Origin: Schoenoplectus triqueter
Lineage: Eukaryota > Streptophyta > Magnoliopsida > Poales > Cyperaceae
NCBI GenBank assembly: GCA_964058805.1
Contig: CAXKVV010001732.1
Coordinates: 1-33,335, forward strand
Direction: 5' to 3'
Length of the DNA stretch: 33,335 nt
Shown: one piece after another, positions 1 through 10,269 of the stretch
Position numbering within the stretch: the first letter of the stretch is position 1
Layout: each line of letters starts with the position of its first letter
Translations under genes and position numbers: made by a program
The notes under the pieces: model-generated
Database searches by the model: none
What the model saw: the letters and a program-made list of their open reading frames with translations, nothing else
What the model was told of the DNA's origin: nothing

Positions 1-547
1 GGTGGTGAGGTGGCCCACTGGCTGTCTGCCACGTGGCACTAAGGTGGGGCCCACCTGTCAGTGACTCATACCTGGGTGGGGCCCACTTGCTGACATGGCC
101 CAATGAGAGGCTGCCACGTGGCACACCCTCTCTCTTCGATTATTTTATACCTCCTGTGTTTCTTGTACCCAGTTTGTACCCAGAGCTGCTGTTATCCCCA
201 ACTTGCACCCAGGATTGCTCTGATCAAATCTCAGCCTTTGATTATTCTATTTATTCTGCCTTTATTTTCCCTGAATTTATTCTGATAGCTCCACTTATCC
301 AAAAATCATGAAAATTTCACCAAAAATCCCTAAAATCATGATGATCATCCCTGTAATTTTTAATTCCATTTTTACCCCTCCTTCTCTGGATTAAAAATTC
401 TTTTATTCATAAAACCCTATTATTCCTTATGAATTAATCCCTGATCTCAATTATAGCTCTGTGTCTCTGCCAATTATCTCTCTCTTGCAGAAACCACCCT
501 AACTAAATACCAATTAGACTTATATTGATATCCATTAGGGCTTGATT

Positions 548-770
548 TGATCAAATGCTGACTACTTATCAGCAATTAATACAAATCTAGACTTGATCAG
601 ATGGTTGCTCCTAGCTTTGGCACCTGATCAGTCTTGTGAAATTGACTTTCAATCCCTTAACATGAGGGTGACTTGGTCAAATAACTGACTACTTATCAGT
701 AATTGACACAAATCAAAGCATGGTTAGGTGGTTGCTCGCAGCTTTGGCACCAGGTCAGCCTTGAAAGCAA
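548..770. repeat. Two-copy tandem duplication, period about 127 bp
   Basis: Two diverged copies share TGACTACTTATCAG, a run like ACAAATC, GTTGCTC and AGCTTTGGCACC in the same order, starting near 548 and near 675. The copies differ by many substitutions, so the duplication is old. Confidence 0.65.
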
Positions 771-933
771 AATCACATTTGGAATTTCTCATGATTAGTT
801 GCATCAAAATGCTAGCTTGGCATTGACATCATTTCATGTAGTATAGGGATTACACTGCTTCAGCTCCTTCCTAGGGTTAGCTTCAAAGGCAGATTTCTAG
901 GGTTCAATTCTGACCCTCTTCAATAGGTCACTG

Positions 934-1446
934 AGGTGTGGGGTCCACCTGTCAGTGAAAATGGTCATATGGATGACTCATCAGATAGGCTATGCTATTA
1001 GGTTCATCTACAAGGGGCTGCCAGGTGGGTCCCACTTGTCAGATAAAAATGTAATCAAATGGCTGACCCATCAAGAGATTTTCTCTCTCCTAAATCTCCC
1101 GAGGGTCAGCCACCTCGAATGAGTAGGAGGTGGTGGGGTATTTATATCCTTGCTCTATATTTAGGATTCCCTTGTGGGATTAATGCTTAACCTCTGTTCC
1201 GGGTTGGTTAGCTTCCTTAACAAAATAGGCTAGGTCCATGTCATTGGAGCTGCTCATAAGGGACTGCCGTGTGGGTCCCACTTGTCAGAAAAGATAAAAT
1301 CACATGGTGACACCCAAGAGGTCTCCTCTCTCCCTCGATCTTCTTGGGTGTCACACATGCTGAGTGGATAGAGAATAGCGGGGTATTTATACTCTTCACT
1401 TTGCGCTCAGCATTCCATTGTGGGACTAATGGATTTGTTCCGGGGT
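934..1446. repeat. Two and a half copies of a ~245-bp GTGGGTCCCAC repeat
   Basis: Units beginning near 1010 and 1255 share GTGGGTCCCACTTGTCAGA, a pyrimidine-rich TCTCTCTCC block, GGGGTATTTATA, a TTGTGGGA-TAATG block and TGTTCCGGG. A shorter relative starts near 934 (GGGGTCCACCTGTCAGTGA), and the motif recurs at 42-120 near CCACGTGGCA. These motifs are common in monocot promoters and LTRs. Confidence 0.6.
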
Positions 1447-1624
1447 TATGCAGCGACTTTTCCTGATCAGTGGGCCACCTTTCCACTGCTCTCTCTCTCT
1501 CTTCTTCCCCTTTCTTATGATTTATCATCAATTTATTTCATTTATTCATCTACTTATCCTTGAAATTTTTCAAGGGTAAACAGTAGGGCATATTACTTAA
1601 TTTTTCGGGTTTAACATCGTAAGC

Positions 1625-2087
1625 AGTCAGTTTGTTAAACTGACTTTAAACAGACTTACGAACACGTAAAAGATGTCTGCCAGAAAGACCACTGAAAGTT
1701 CCTTTTCCAGTCTTTCTTTGACACAACCTTCCTTCACGGTTTCTTAAAAATGATAAATCTAATTTACACATTTATAATTAGTTAGTTTATTAAGCTAACT
1801 TTAAACAGACTTATGAACACGTGAAAATACGTCTGCCAGAAAGACCATTGAAAGTTCCTTTTCCAGTCTTTCTTTGACATAACATTCTTTCACGGTTCCT
1901 TAAAATGATAAATCTAATTTACACATTTATAATTAGTCAGTTTATTAAGCTGACTTTAAACAGACTTATGAACACGTGAAAAGACGTCTGCCAGAAAGAC
2001 CATTGAAAGTTCCTTTTCCAGTCTTTCTTTGACATAACATTCTTTCACGGTTCCTTAAAATGATAAATCTAATTTACTCATTTATTA
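1625..2087. repeat. Three tandem copies of a 155-bp repeat
   Basis: Units start at 1625, 1780 and 1935, an exact 155-bp period. Each opens with a short inverted repeat (AGTCAGTTT...AAACTGACT in copy 1, AGTTAG...CTAACT in copy 2), followed by TTTAAACAGACTTA, ACACGT, GTCTGCCAGAAAGACC, AAAGTTCCTTTTCCAGTC and TGATAAATCTAATTTAC. Copies 2 and 3 are closer to each other than to copy 1. The compensatory changes in the opening inverted repeat (C/G in copies 1 and 3, T/A in copy 2) suggest that its pairing is maintained. Confidence 0.85.
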
Positions 2088-2290
2088 TCAAAGCGGTAAA
2101 TCCAATTTACCAGCTCATACAAACATTTTGTATATATACATGAATCAGTCACGTATATAACTACTATCTATCCAATAGAAGTAGCTTTGCATCTATGATA
2201 AGATACATTTCATATCAAAGCAGTAAATCTAATTTACTTGCTCATACAAACATTTTGTATATATATATGTGAATCAGTCACATATATAAC
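2088..2290. repeat. Two-copy tandem duplication, period about 126 bp
   Basis: ATCAAAGC-GTAAATC-AATTTAC followed by GCTCATACAAACATTTTGTA, a TATA run and GAATCAGTCAC occurs from about 2088 and again from about 2214. Confidence 0.7.
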
Positions 2291-2394
2291 TATCAGTTCT
2301 CAATTCTTTATTTTGCAACTTCATCTTTGTTCTTTATTTATACCGTAAAAAGCATATAAACATTTTATATGATTTCAAAACAGTTAATTCCTTC

Positions 2395-2880
2395 TGGTAC
2401 GATAAAGTAATTTGATAACGTGACAAAGTTCCTTTTCGGCCAGTTATCAGGACACGTAAAAGGGGCTCCCAGGAAAGATCGGGGTCACGAGGACCACTTT
2501 AAATTCAATCTTTCCTAGACAGAACCATCTCTTTCGGGTGTGGAGATCAACAGCTCTTACTCAGGTACTTTATTGCTTCATCACATTCATAGATATACTT
2601 TTCATAACTAAAAGTTTTCGAAAAAGCAAAAGAGTTACATTTGCCATGCTTCGAAAGCGTAAAAGTAATTTGGTAACGTGACAAAGTTCCTTTTGGGGCA
2701 GTTATCAGGACACGTAAAAGGGCATGTCAGAAAGAATACCGAAGGTATCCACTTCCCATCTTTCTTTGACATCACCTTATCTTTTATGTGTGGAGATCAA
2801 CAGCTCTTACTTAGGTACTTTATTGCTTCATCACATTCTTAGATATACTTTAACACAATCGAAAGTTTTCGAAAAGAAAG
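2395..2880. repeat. Two-copy tandem duplication, period about 250 bp
   Basis: Both copies contain GTAATTTG-TAACGTGACAAAG, CAGTTATCAGGACACGTAAAA, GTGTGGAGATCAACAGCTCT, TTATTGCTTCATCACATTC and AAAGTTTTCGAAAA. Their middles differ, one with CCAGGAAAGATC and the other with TCAGAAAGAATAC. The unit resembles the 155-bp repeats upstream in its ACACGTAAAAG and CAGAAAGA motifs, so the two arrays may share an origin. Confidence 0.75.
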
Positions 2881-3071
2881 CGTAAAGAAAGCATAAAGAA
2901 AGCTTAAATCTAATTTAACTTTCTTAGTCGACAGAGCCGAACCAAGAAAATCCAATTTTATTTGGTTTGGACTTTAAGCTGCAAATCTAAGAATTAAACC
3001 GATACGGGGTATATGCATCTTATTTGCATAAGATATAACCTTATAGAAAATCAATCAGCGGGAGAGCCTTT

Positions 3072-3083
3072 GCTCTGATACCA
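3072..3083 (-). other. Retrotransposon primer-binding site (initiator tRNA-Met)
   Basis: The minus strand reads TGGTATCAGAGC, the canonical complement to the 3' end of plant initiator methionine tRNA. It follows the LTR end (...AATCCCAACA) after a single spacer base at 3084. Reverse transcription would prime here, so the element runs from right to left. Confidence 0.85.
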
Positions 3084-3738
3084 CTGTTGGGATTCGGAAT
3101 GCCCAAATCCCATTAATGCTCAAGCTGCGGAAAGACCGTAGAACAAAAATTTTACTTCTACTTAAGTTAGGGATTAAAGTATGTCGGATAATAACCGAGA
3201 GTTACAGACATTTAATCCTTTACAAAAGACGGTAAAATATTATTTTACTTCTAACTTAAGCTTAGGGTTAAAGTGATGTGTCGGATGATTACCGAGAGAT
3301 ACACACCTCTTTAAACCTTTATTGATCTACTCCATGATTGATTTCTAAAATATTAATCTACTTAACAATTAAATAGATTAACATAAGATGTTATACCTCG
3401 CTTCCAAATTTCAATTGGAATGAAAATCGGCTTGTCTCGGAGCACCAAACGTCTGATGCCTCTGTAGGTTATCCACCAGGACTGACCAGAGAGCGGTTTA
3501 TTTCTTTTGCCAGAAATACCGTAAACCGCGGTTTTTCGCAAAAAAATACTATTCACCCGAGAAAAAGACGAAATAGTACTATTCACGACTCGCAGTAATT
3601 CTGTTTCACAAATGTGCAGAAATACCGCAACTTTCGTAAAAACACTATTCATCGATCCCGTGAATTCTGAAACAACCGTATACCGGGAGAGAGAAAGTAG
3701 AACTGATTTGGTGGAACTTTTTCTCTCACCCTACCCCT

Positions 3739-3748
3739 CTATTTATAG
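3739..3748 (-). promoter_or_regulatory. LTR TATA box
   Basis: The minus strand reads CTATAAATAG followed by AGGGGTAGGG, a close match to the plant TATA consensus. It lies about 650 bp before the LTR's inner end, which fits a U3/R boundary. The sequence downstream is pyrimidine/purine skewed and repeats the short motif ACTATTCA. Confidence 0.6.
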
Positions 3749-3830
3749 AAAAAATGGAATTGACAAATTACCAAAATGCCCTCGTGAATAGTAAGGAGGT
3801 TTCAAAGTGAAAAGACCAAAATACCCTTGA

Positions 3831-3902
3831 GGATGATGTCATGGATGATGTCATATATGATGTCATGGATGATGTCATATATGATGTCATGCATGATGTC
3901 AT
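3831..3902. repeat. 12-bp minisatellite, six copies, bZIP-like core
   Basis: Six head-to-tail units alternate between GGATGATGTCAT and ATATGATGTCAT. The core TGATGTCA is one base from the TGACGTCA palindrome bound by bZIP factors. It lies just upstream of the LTR TATA box on the minus strand, where an enhancer would be expected. The regulatory role is inference. Confidence 0.75.
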
Positions 3903-5276
3903 CTAAGATCCAAATTTACAAGTTTGCCATTGGGCTTTTGGCTAAATTACCGAAATACCCTTGGGCTTTTAGATTTTGGGCTTTTCTGATTTTGGGCTTT
4001 TAATTATTAATTAAGGCTTTAATTATTAATGGGCTTTTGGCCCATAATTCAAATCCATAATTAACATTTAAAATCCAAATCAAATATATATATAATTGTC
4101 ATCTACAATTATATTTTTCTCGGTTGTTGTTTCGGCGAATTTATACGACGTGTCCAACACGTTATAAATTCAATCTGATTTTTGCTTCTTGTCATCTCTA
4201 TGACAAATATAATTATATCATATATAATTAATTATAACCATCTTATTATTAATTATAAACAATTTATAATTAATCAATAAGATTCTCCGATTAACTCCTA
4301 TACGGTGTGACCCGACAGGATCCGTGTTATGTTGGTAAATAGAGTTAAAACCCTTTTAACTTCTATAATCATAGGAGGCATCTGGCAGAATGCACTATGA
4401 CCATCCAATTACACAGATGATGATGTACTGTACAATATCATGATCCAGTAAACTATTTACTTGTGTTTAATTCTTTTGTCTCATAGCTATCAGATCAGTT
4501 TCAAGGTAGGTATGTGTCATCCTTGCAAACTTAATCTTTTCTTGATCCTGAGTAAAATATCAAATATAATTACTCTTGTAATTATACTGCTAGCAGATAA
4601 TCTTACTCTATCAAGGGGCCCAGTGATGCTATAACTCATATAGAAATATGAGGGACAATAGTACTTTTGGCAAACCATCTCTTCCTCCGCATAAGTTATG
4701 TATACCGAAGAGCTACCTTTATAGCCACCTTTTACGGATAACGTTTGGTAGAAATCACACACATACATATCTTATGTAGGAAAAATGAATACCTCATACT
4801 TTAGAATTTAATACTGAACGAAAACATTAATGACACGAACACAATTCCATTTAATGTTTCATTCGGGGTCTATCAAATACGATGTTCCTAGAACATCTAT
4901 TTATGTGATTAAAATGACAACTCTTTGTCTATGGTCTGTAAAACTTGACCATCATTTAATCCACATACTAACCTGATAACGGTTAATTAGTGTTCCTGCT
5001 AATTACCTTGGTTAGTGACTTTTAAGAGTATATTCTATATTATGAAGTTTCACAATTCCAGTCATGAACTCGGAATGATTCATAAATTCAATAATACTCA
5101 AGGAAACAAAATATCGTTTAAATATCCAATTCATGAACAAAGCTTTATATAACAAATTTATCGTATTATTGACTTCAAGATTATTACAAACTAACAGAAA
5201 TAACTCATGTGTTGAGAATAGCTTGTTGCCTTAATCGCTTGTTAAATTTGTAAGAACAGATTCGATATTGGGTTAC

Positions 5277-6660
5277 AATTTTTATCTGAGAAAGGGGGGG
5301 TTGGCCGGAGACTCCCCGTGGAGGAGGTGCTCACCATTTGTTGCCACTCTCAACTCGTTTGCCCCTTTTTGCTTGTCTCCTCTATTACTGGTAAACCCTA
5401 AAAGCCATTTTTCTATGTTCTGTTGACTGTGCTGTGTACTTGATGATCTACTATTGCTATGCTCTATGATTGGGTGACACTCTGGGGATTTTGGGGTTTG
5501 TTTTCTTTGTTTCACCGAGGACCTTGGTACACTGGTACCATCTGGTACCAGTGAGGCGAGGCCTAGCCCCGTTGGATACTTTGTCTGATCTGTTATATGG
5601 TCAATGGGGGGGTTTGATTTGCTGGTTTGAGTGGTGTTTTTGCAAATGGTGATGTGATTTTTCTTGGCTGGTTTCTGGGTGCTGGTAAATGCTATGTTGG
5701 GTGCTGAATGCTTGTTGAGGCTTATCATTTGGTTATGTTGACCTTGTGGGCTGTTGCTGGGTTGATGCCTTTGAACTGTGAATTTTTAAACATGTTTGGA
5801 CTTGGATTTTACTGGGTGCTGGTTTGATTGTCGCTTTTAAATGGGGAGAACTTTGCTGCCTTGTTGGGTTGGTTTCTGGTATGGTTTGGCTAAATGAATA
5901 TTGGTGGTACCTCTGGTACACTGGTACCATTGGTACCAGTGAAGCAGAGGGCTGACTAGCCCTTTTGTATATTCTGGTTTCTGGGTTTCTAGTATGGATT
6001 GATGTGGTCTTACCTTTGTGAACTGTTTTACTTGGTCTGGGCTGGGATTCTTTGTTGCGGCTGGGTTGTGCTGCCTTGTTTGTCCGTATCACTCTATGAA
6101 TTTGTTTGTGACTGTACCAGCTACTGGTACAGCCCTGGGCCCTGTGATGTCCTTTTGTTGCCTTGTGGTGTTTTGTTACATGCTACCTTTGTCAAATTAT
6201 TTTCATGCTGGTAGATGGACCGTTGTAATTGTACCTTGCTTGATGACCTGTCTAAGCTTGTTGGGTATTTAATGTTTGGCTATGAATAATTAGGCCAAGG
6301 ATTTATAATAAGGAACTTAAATTAGCTATTCGGCCCAACACTTAGTAATAAAAACTTAAGAAATGAATAAATTGTTATTGGGCTGATAAATGAGAAGTTA
6401 ACTAAATTAAAGCCTAATTAGGATTAATGAAAGTAATCATGGCCCAATAGCTTAAAAATCCTAAGGTAATGAAATGACCAAAATAAAATGGGACTTATTA
6501 ATTGGGAGCTGCCCCGAAAGGTTTGGCGGTACCCATTACTAATAACGTAAACTTAAAGACGGAAAATGATTATATTCCCTGACTGCCCCCGATTTGGGAT
6601 ATCGGTGCATTGACACCAACGATTTGGTAGTCAGCGTATGATCCCGAACATTAAAACACC
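5277..6660. other. GT-rich non-coding repeat sequence
   Basis: A purine run (GAGAAAGGGGGGG, about 5287-5299) is followed by a GT-rich plus strand. Two imperfect copies of a GGTAC-rich block, each with CTGGTACCAT and GGTACCAGTGA, occur near 5529-5560 and 5909-5950. The overlapping ORFs here have compositionally biased translations (Ser/Thr/Gln-rich on one strand, Cys/Trp/Leu-rich on the other) and no recognisable domain. The purine run could be a polypurine tract next to an LTR, but no second boundary supports that. Confidence 0.4.
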
Positions 6661-7400
6661 AACACATATTAATATAATAACTTTTTCTTTATTTTGTTTT
6701 TATTTTATTCATTTTTCTTTATTTTATTTTATTTATTTATTTTTAATCCTTTTTATTTTACTTTTAATTTTAAAATTATTTTTCTAACATATAAAACCTA
6801 TTGATCAATTTCTCTATTATAAATAAGAACAATATTAATTATATAATATTATATATTAATAAATTTCTCTATTTTTAACAAATTAATTATCCTAATTATA
6901 ATTAAGTCAATTAAGGGATAACAATAAATTAACTTATTTAATTTAAGTAAATTAAATTAGTTACGTTACTCAAAATAAATATAATCTCTAAATTATAAAA
7001 ATAATACTAGTATAACTAAAATAAAATATAATTAAATAATAGATTATAAATAATTAAGAGTTATAAAATAATAACTTAAATTATAATAATAATTTAGATT
7101 TTTAAATTATATATATTAATCAATTTCTCTATTTTAAATTAATTAGTTTAGAAATTAAATCCATAAACTCGAAACTAAAATAAAGAATGAACGTATAAAA
7201 GCGATCTAGAATGATAATCATAAGTTAATAAAATCAATATGCGAACAACTAAAATTTCCGACACCGCATAAATGCAGCAGGAATGCTGCCGAAATTTTCA
7301 AGGAAAAATGATAAAACCCGAACAACCGTTTAAATTAATTATCAATATAAATTAATTATTAAATGTTAAGTAAATTAAGTAAAGTTAATGAGCATCTAAT
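6661..7400. other. AT-rich spacer with repeated AATTTCTCTATT motif
   Basis: Very AT-rich sequence opens with a T-rich (TTTTA)n-like run at about 6677-6760. The block (A)TCAATTTCTCTATT or a close variant recurs near 6807, 6860 and 7120, suggesting old duplication. No coding signal was seen. Confidence 0.5.
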
Positions 7401-8524
7401 TAAAATATGTGATACTGTCGACTCGGATCCACTCGCGGGGTACGAGGTCACTCCCGACCAGACGTACGCAGACACCGACCCCGAGGCCGGTGTTCTACCT
7501 CCGGCGTAGAGCGACTCCGTGATCCTCACCAGCACTCCCAGGTACGGTTTCCTGGGATTAAATCTTCTTTCTTCAGAATTAGGAATCCAAACCGAAAACA
7601 AATGTTTTTAAAATAAATCTTATATGCGGTACCTTTGACCAAACTTTGATTAGAGACCAAAATCTGACCTGTCATTTGCATCCGGTAAATTGACCAGTAT
7701 ATTTGAGACATACCCGCATTTACATGTCATATCATGTCATACTGCACGTAGACAGGATAGGAGTAGGATCCGGGAAATAGTCCCGAGATAGGATTAGATA
7801 GAATTAAATAATTCAAGTTGTAGATTATAATTATTAGGAAAATATTATTATTATCACTAATAATTAATTAAGTCAGATAGTTAATCATGCATTAAATGCA
7901 TGGAAGTGCTGAAAGGCGGACCAGGAAATTCTCAGTCGGAGTTGCCTTGCATAACTAGATCGTTGTGGTTACGTACGGTGACCCATAGGCCCGTGGGACC
8001 CACCGGTCTGTATATGCACTGCGCATCCTCGCCTATCGGGTTATCCACCGATCCCGTCATTTGGCTGGTTCGGCTGTGTCAGAGTGTTTAATTTTTTATC
8101 AATATTATATTATTATTATTCTTAATATAAATAAGAATGTTAATCCAAATTTGAGCGATCATGATACCTTGTCTTTCAGTATTTAGTGTGGGCGGCCATA
8201 TTCAAGATTGGAATCTACTCCGATATATTATATTATTTTGTTTATCCGGCTTATTTAGGATCCTAGTATTGTCCGAAGGGCTTTCTCCTTTGGCCCTTAG
8301 TTGGTACAGAGAAAGTCAGGATGCGGTCCTCTAGCCCTAGTGGGTACAGTGTAGGCTCCCATTTGTATATACTCTGTTTTGTTACTTTACGGGATGCGGT
8401 CCTCTGACCCTTGGTTGGTACAGTGTAGGCTCTCATTTATTTCCGATTTGTCAATTCACGAGTAGTTATATCCCTTGGCGATATGGCAACTGAAAGCATA
8501 AATATTTAAACCCCCTTTTGCTCA

Positions 8525-8623
<99 letters not shown>

Positions 8624-9538
8624 GTGAGGTGGATCATCAGATTCAGAATACCGAGTACGTGCTTTTAGCCGTCACTCTCCTAGGGCGTTATCGCTCCGGG
8701 AGGCCGAATTTTCCCAGGGTATTCAGGGCATTGGCGCCCGCTTACTCGAAAATCCTAAGTTTGTAAGTTGGGCCCGAATACGTGCCCGCTTAGGTAAGTC
8801 ACAAGTCCAGGGCCTGATCATGTGCCCGCTTGTGGATGGACTGATGATCTGCAACCGGGTTATATTTATACGGGTGTTTTAAATCTCGTACCTTATACAT
8901 ATTTATTATATATCATATCCGTATTTCCACAGATTTTTCATTTCGGGTTTATTTGCCATTTCATCTCATTCATATAGGAGTTTTCTCAAACGTGCATAAA
9001 GTATTGTTATACTATATATAATTAATATAATGCATTTAAAATACAGTATCGGTATTTGGGTCCAGTCTAGGAAAGAAGATAAAATCTTAAGGCTGGATCT
9101 AAATCTGTACTGAGTAATTTTTAAATTACTCACGTTTCCACGGTGGTTGTGGGATCTAGATATTACAGGTGCGGGATTGAGTGTGGATGAGAGTGCTAGG
9201 TGCAGTCCTGCGCGATGACAGGGATGCTTTGCCACATTTGCAAGTGAGTCGGGTAGTTGGATAGGATCCATCGGGTTTTTGAGTCTTATTTCTTTCTTTT
9301 GGTTTTTTTTGAGAGTTTGCTGCCTATTTCGATGGAGCTAGCCCCGCCTATGTAGGCGTTGTATTCTCTTTGTTTATTCTGGACTGTATGGTCATGTATA
9401 TTTATATTATTATTGTTTTGTTTATTCTGAGATTTACTTTATTTTTATTCACTTAGCCTTTCGTACGTGCGTCTCGTCGTACGTACGTGGCGGGATTAAT
9501 CACCCCTAATCCAATTCATTTATTTCTGGGGTGTGACA
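7400..9538 (+). mobile_element. 3' part of a long LTR, probably Ty3/gypsy, ending GGGGTGTGACA
   Basis: The region is GC-richer than its surroundings and non-coding, and it stops at GGGGTGTGACA (9528-9538), a common end for plant gypsy LTRs that start TGTCACACCCC. Beyond it the base composition drops at once to AT-rich unique DNA, supporting a real boundary. Near 8278-8440 it has three diverged copies of a GGTACAG-GTAGGCTC block, and it contains the (ATT)n tract. No TGTCACACC start, primer-binding site or polypurine tract was found, so it may be a solo or truncated LTR. The orientation is inferred from the end only. Confidence 0.5.
8524..8623. repeat. (ATT)n microsatellite, about 33 units
   Basis: An uninterrupted ATT/TTA trinucleotide run of about 100 bp. 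It creates an artificial poly-leucine ORF on the plus strand. Uninterrupted runs this long are usually hypermutable and polymorphic. Confidence 0.95.
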
Positions 9539-9546
9539 AATTTACT

Positions 9547-9703
9547 TCAAATGGTAGAAATATTATTTGATTTTATGTTTGAATTAGTAATGAAAAGTTA
9601 AGAGAAACTATAGTTATTCTATCTTACACTCGAAATAGTAGAATAACAGTCATTTGCATTATTTCAAAACATCAAATTTGTATTTGATACAATACTACCA
9701 TTT
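9547..9703. mobile_element. Palindromic MITE remnant
   Basis: The left arm from CAAATGGTAGAAATATT and the right arm ending AATACTACCATTT are inverted copies over about 40 bp, including TTTGATTTTATGTTTGAA against TTCAAAACATCAAA. Ends and target duplication are not clear. A direct 13-bp duplication, ATTCCCAATATAT, follows near 9731-9760. Confidence 0.5.
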
Positions 9704-9910
9704 ATATTATGAAAATAGTAATCATTCTGTTATTCCCAATATATCTATTCCCAATATATCCAAAACAAAGCAAGATAAGTTGATAATGTACAAAATAAAG
9801 CGATAAAAAATTACAAATCTAAAACATAATAACTATGTAGGTAATTACGTAAATAAATATTAAACAAATGAACAAATGATGGAACTAAATTTTTTACTTC
9901 GTATATCAAC

Positions 9911-9941
<31 letters not shown>

Positions 9942-9948
9942 GTGTTTT

Positions 9949-9987
9949 GCCATACATTTTCTATTGTAACAGTCATCAAATATATTA

Positions 9988-10035
<48 letters not shown>

Positions 10036-10089
10036 CGCGCGCTGCCCATACATTTTCTATTGTAACCAGTCATCAAATATATTAATTTC
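9949..10089. repeat. 45-bp direct repeat flanking (AT)n(GC)n
   Basis: GCCATACATTTTCTATTGTA, continuing through ACAGTCATCAAATATATTAA, occurs at 9949-9993 and again at about 10043-10089, with one inserted C in each half of the second copy. The copies are separated by an (AT)n tract and a GCGCGCGCGCGC run (9994-10042). A further TA run lies at 9911-9931. The block is about 180 bp beyond the stop codon of the CML gene, in its 3' flank. Confidence 0.85.
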
Positions 10090-10269
10090 TTCGTACTTGA
10101 TCATCTCAGGAAGACAAAGAGAAGATTACATTTCACATGAAAGCTTAACTAACGAAAAAGCTACAACTTGATATTGATGTTACTGTCATAAAACATACAA
10201 TTAATCAAAGTATCTGGTAAACGCCATTAATTAGCTTTTTATCAGTCAATCTCAATCAACTGTTCAAGT

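Larger units (their letters stand above)
1..3071 (-). mobile_element. Coding-free internal region of a minus-strand LTR retrotransposon
   Basis: This stretch lies on the internal side of the primer-binding site at 3072-3083, so it should be the leader or body of an element read right to left. No frame shows gag, protease, integrase or reverse transcriptase; the short ORFs are unrelated to any family I recognise. Instead it is built from successive tandem duplications: about 548-770, 934-1446, 1625-2087, 2088-2290 and 2395-2880. Without coding capacity it looks like a non-autonomous large retrotransposon derivative. It may also be a long untranslated leader of an element whose genes lie left of the window. 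The assignment of 1-1560 to the same element is an inference. Confidence 0.5.
3085..5276 (-). mobile_element. 5' LTR of a minus-strand retrotransposon, probably Ty1/copia
   Basis: One boundary is firm: on the plus strand the LTR begins TGTTGGGATTCGG at 3085, so on the minus strand it ends ...CCCAACA one base before the primer-binding site. It contains a minus-strand TATA box (3739-3748) and a minisatellite (3831-3902), as expected for an LTR promoter and enhancer. The far boundary is unresolved: GGGTTACA at about 5276 (TGTAACCC on the minus strand) or GGCCCAACA near 6340 are candidates. The use of initiator tRNA-Met and the AACA end fit Ty1/copia, but no coding region is present to confirm this. 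The ORFs inside, for example 3362-3652 and 4517-4768, look non-coding. Confidence 0.6.

Noticed and set aside
1625..2087. Regular repeats considered as a CRISPR-like array
   Set aside because: The 155-bp units are contiguous without spacers and this is plant nuclear DNA.
3362..4768. Minus-strand ORFs of 83-96 codons within the LTR
   Set aside because: They cross the LTR TATA-proximal and U5-like sequence and show no protein domain.
5282..6272. Overlapping ORFs of 60-148 codons on both strands
   Set aside because: Biased composition, no conserved motif, and the sequence has duplicated GGTACC-rich blocks typical of non-coding repeat DNA.
6331..6340. GGCCCAACA as the far end of the copia-like LTR
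   Set aside because: Only seven bases match the inverse of TGTTGGG, and an LTR of 3.2 kb would include the GT-rich block; left as an alternative, not called.
8518..8766. Plus-strand ORF with a run of over 30 leucines
   Set aside because: It is only the (ATT)n microsatellite read in the TTA frame; there is no gene context.
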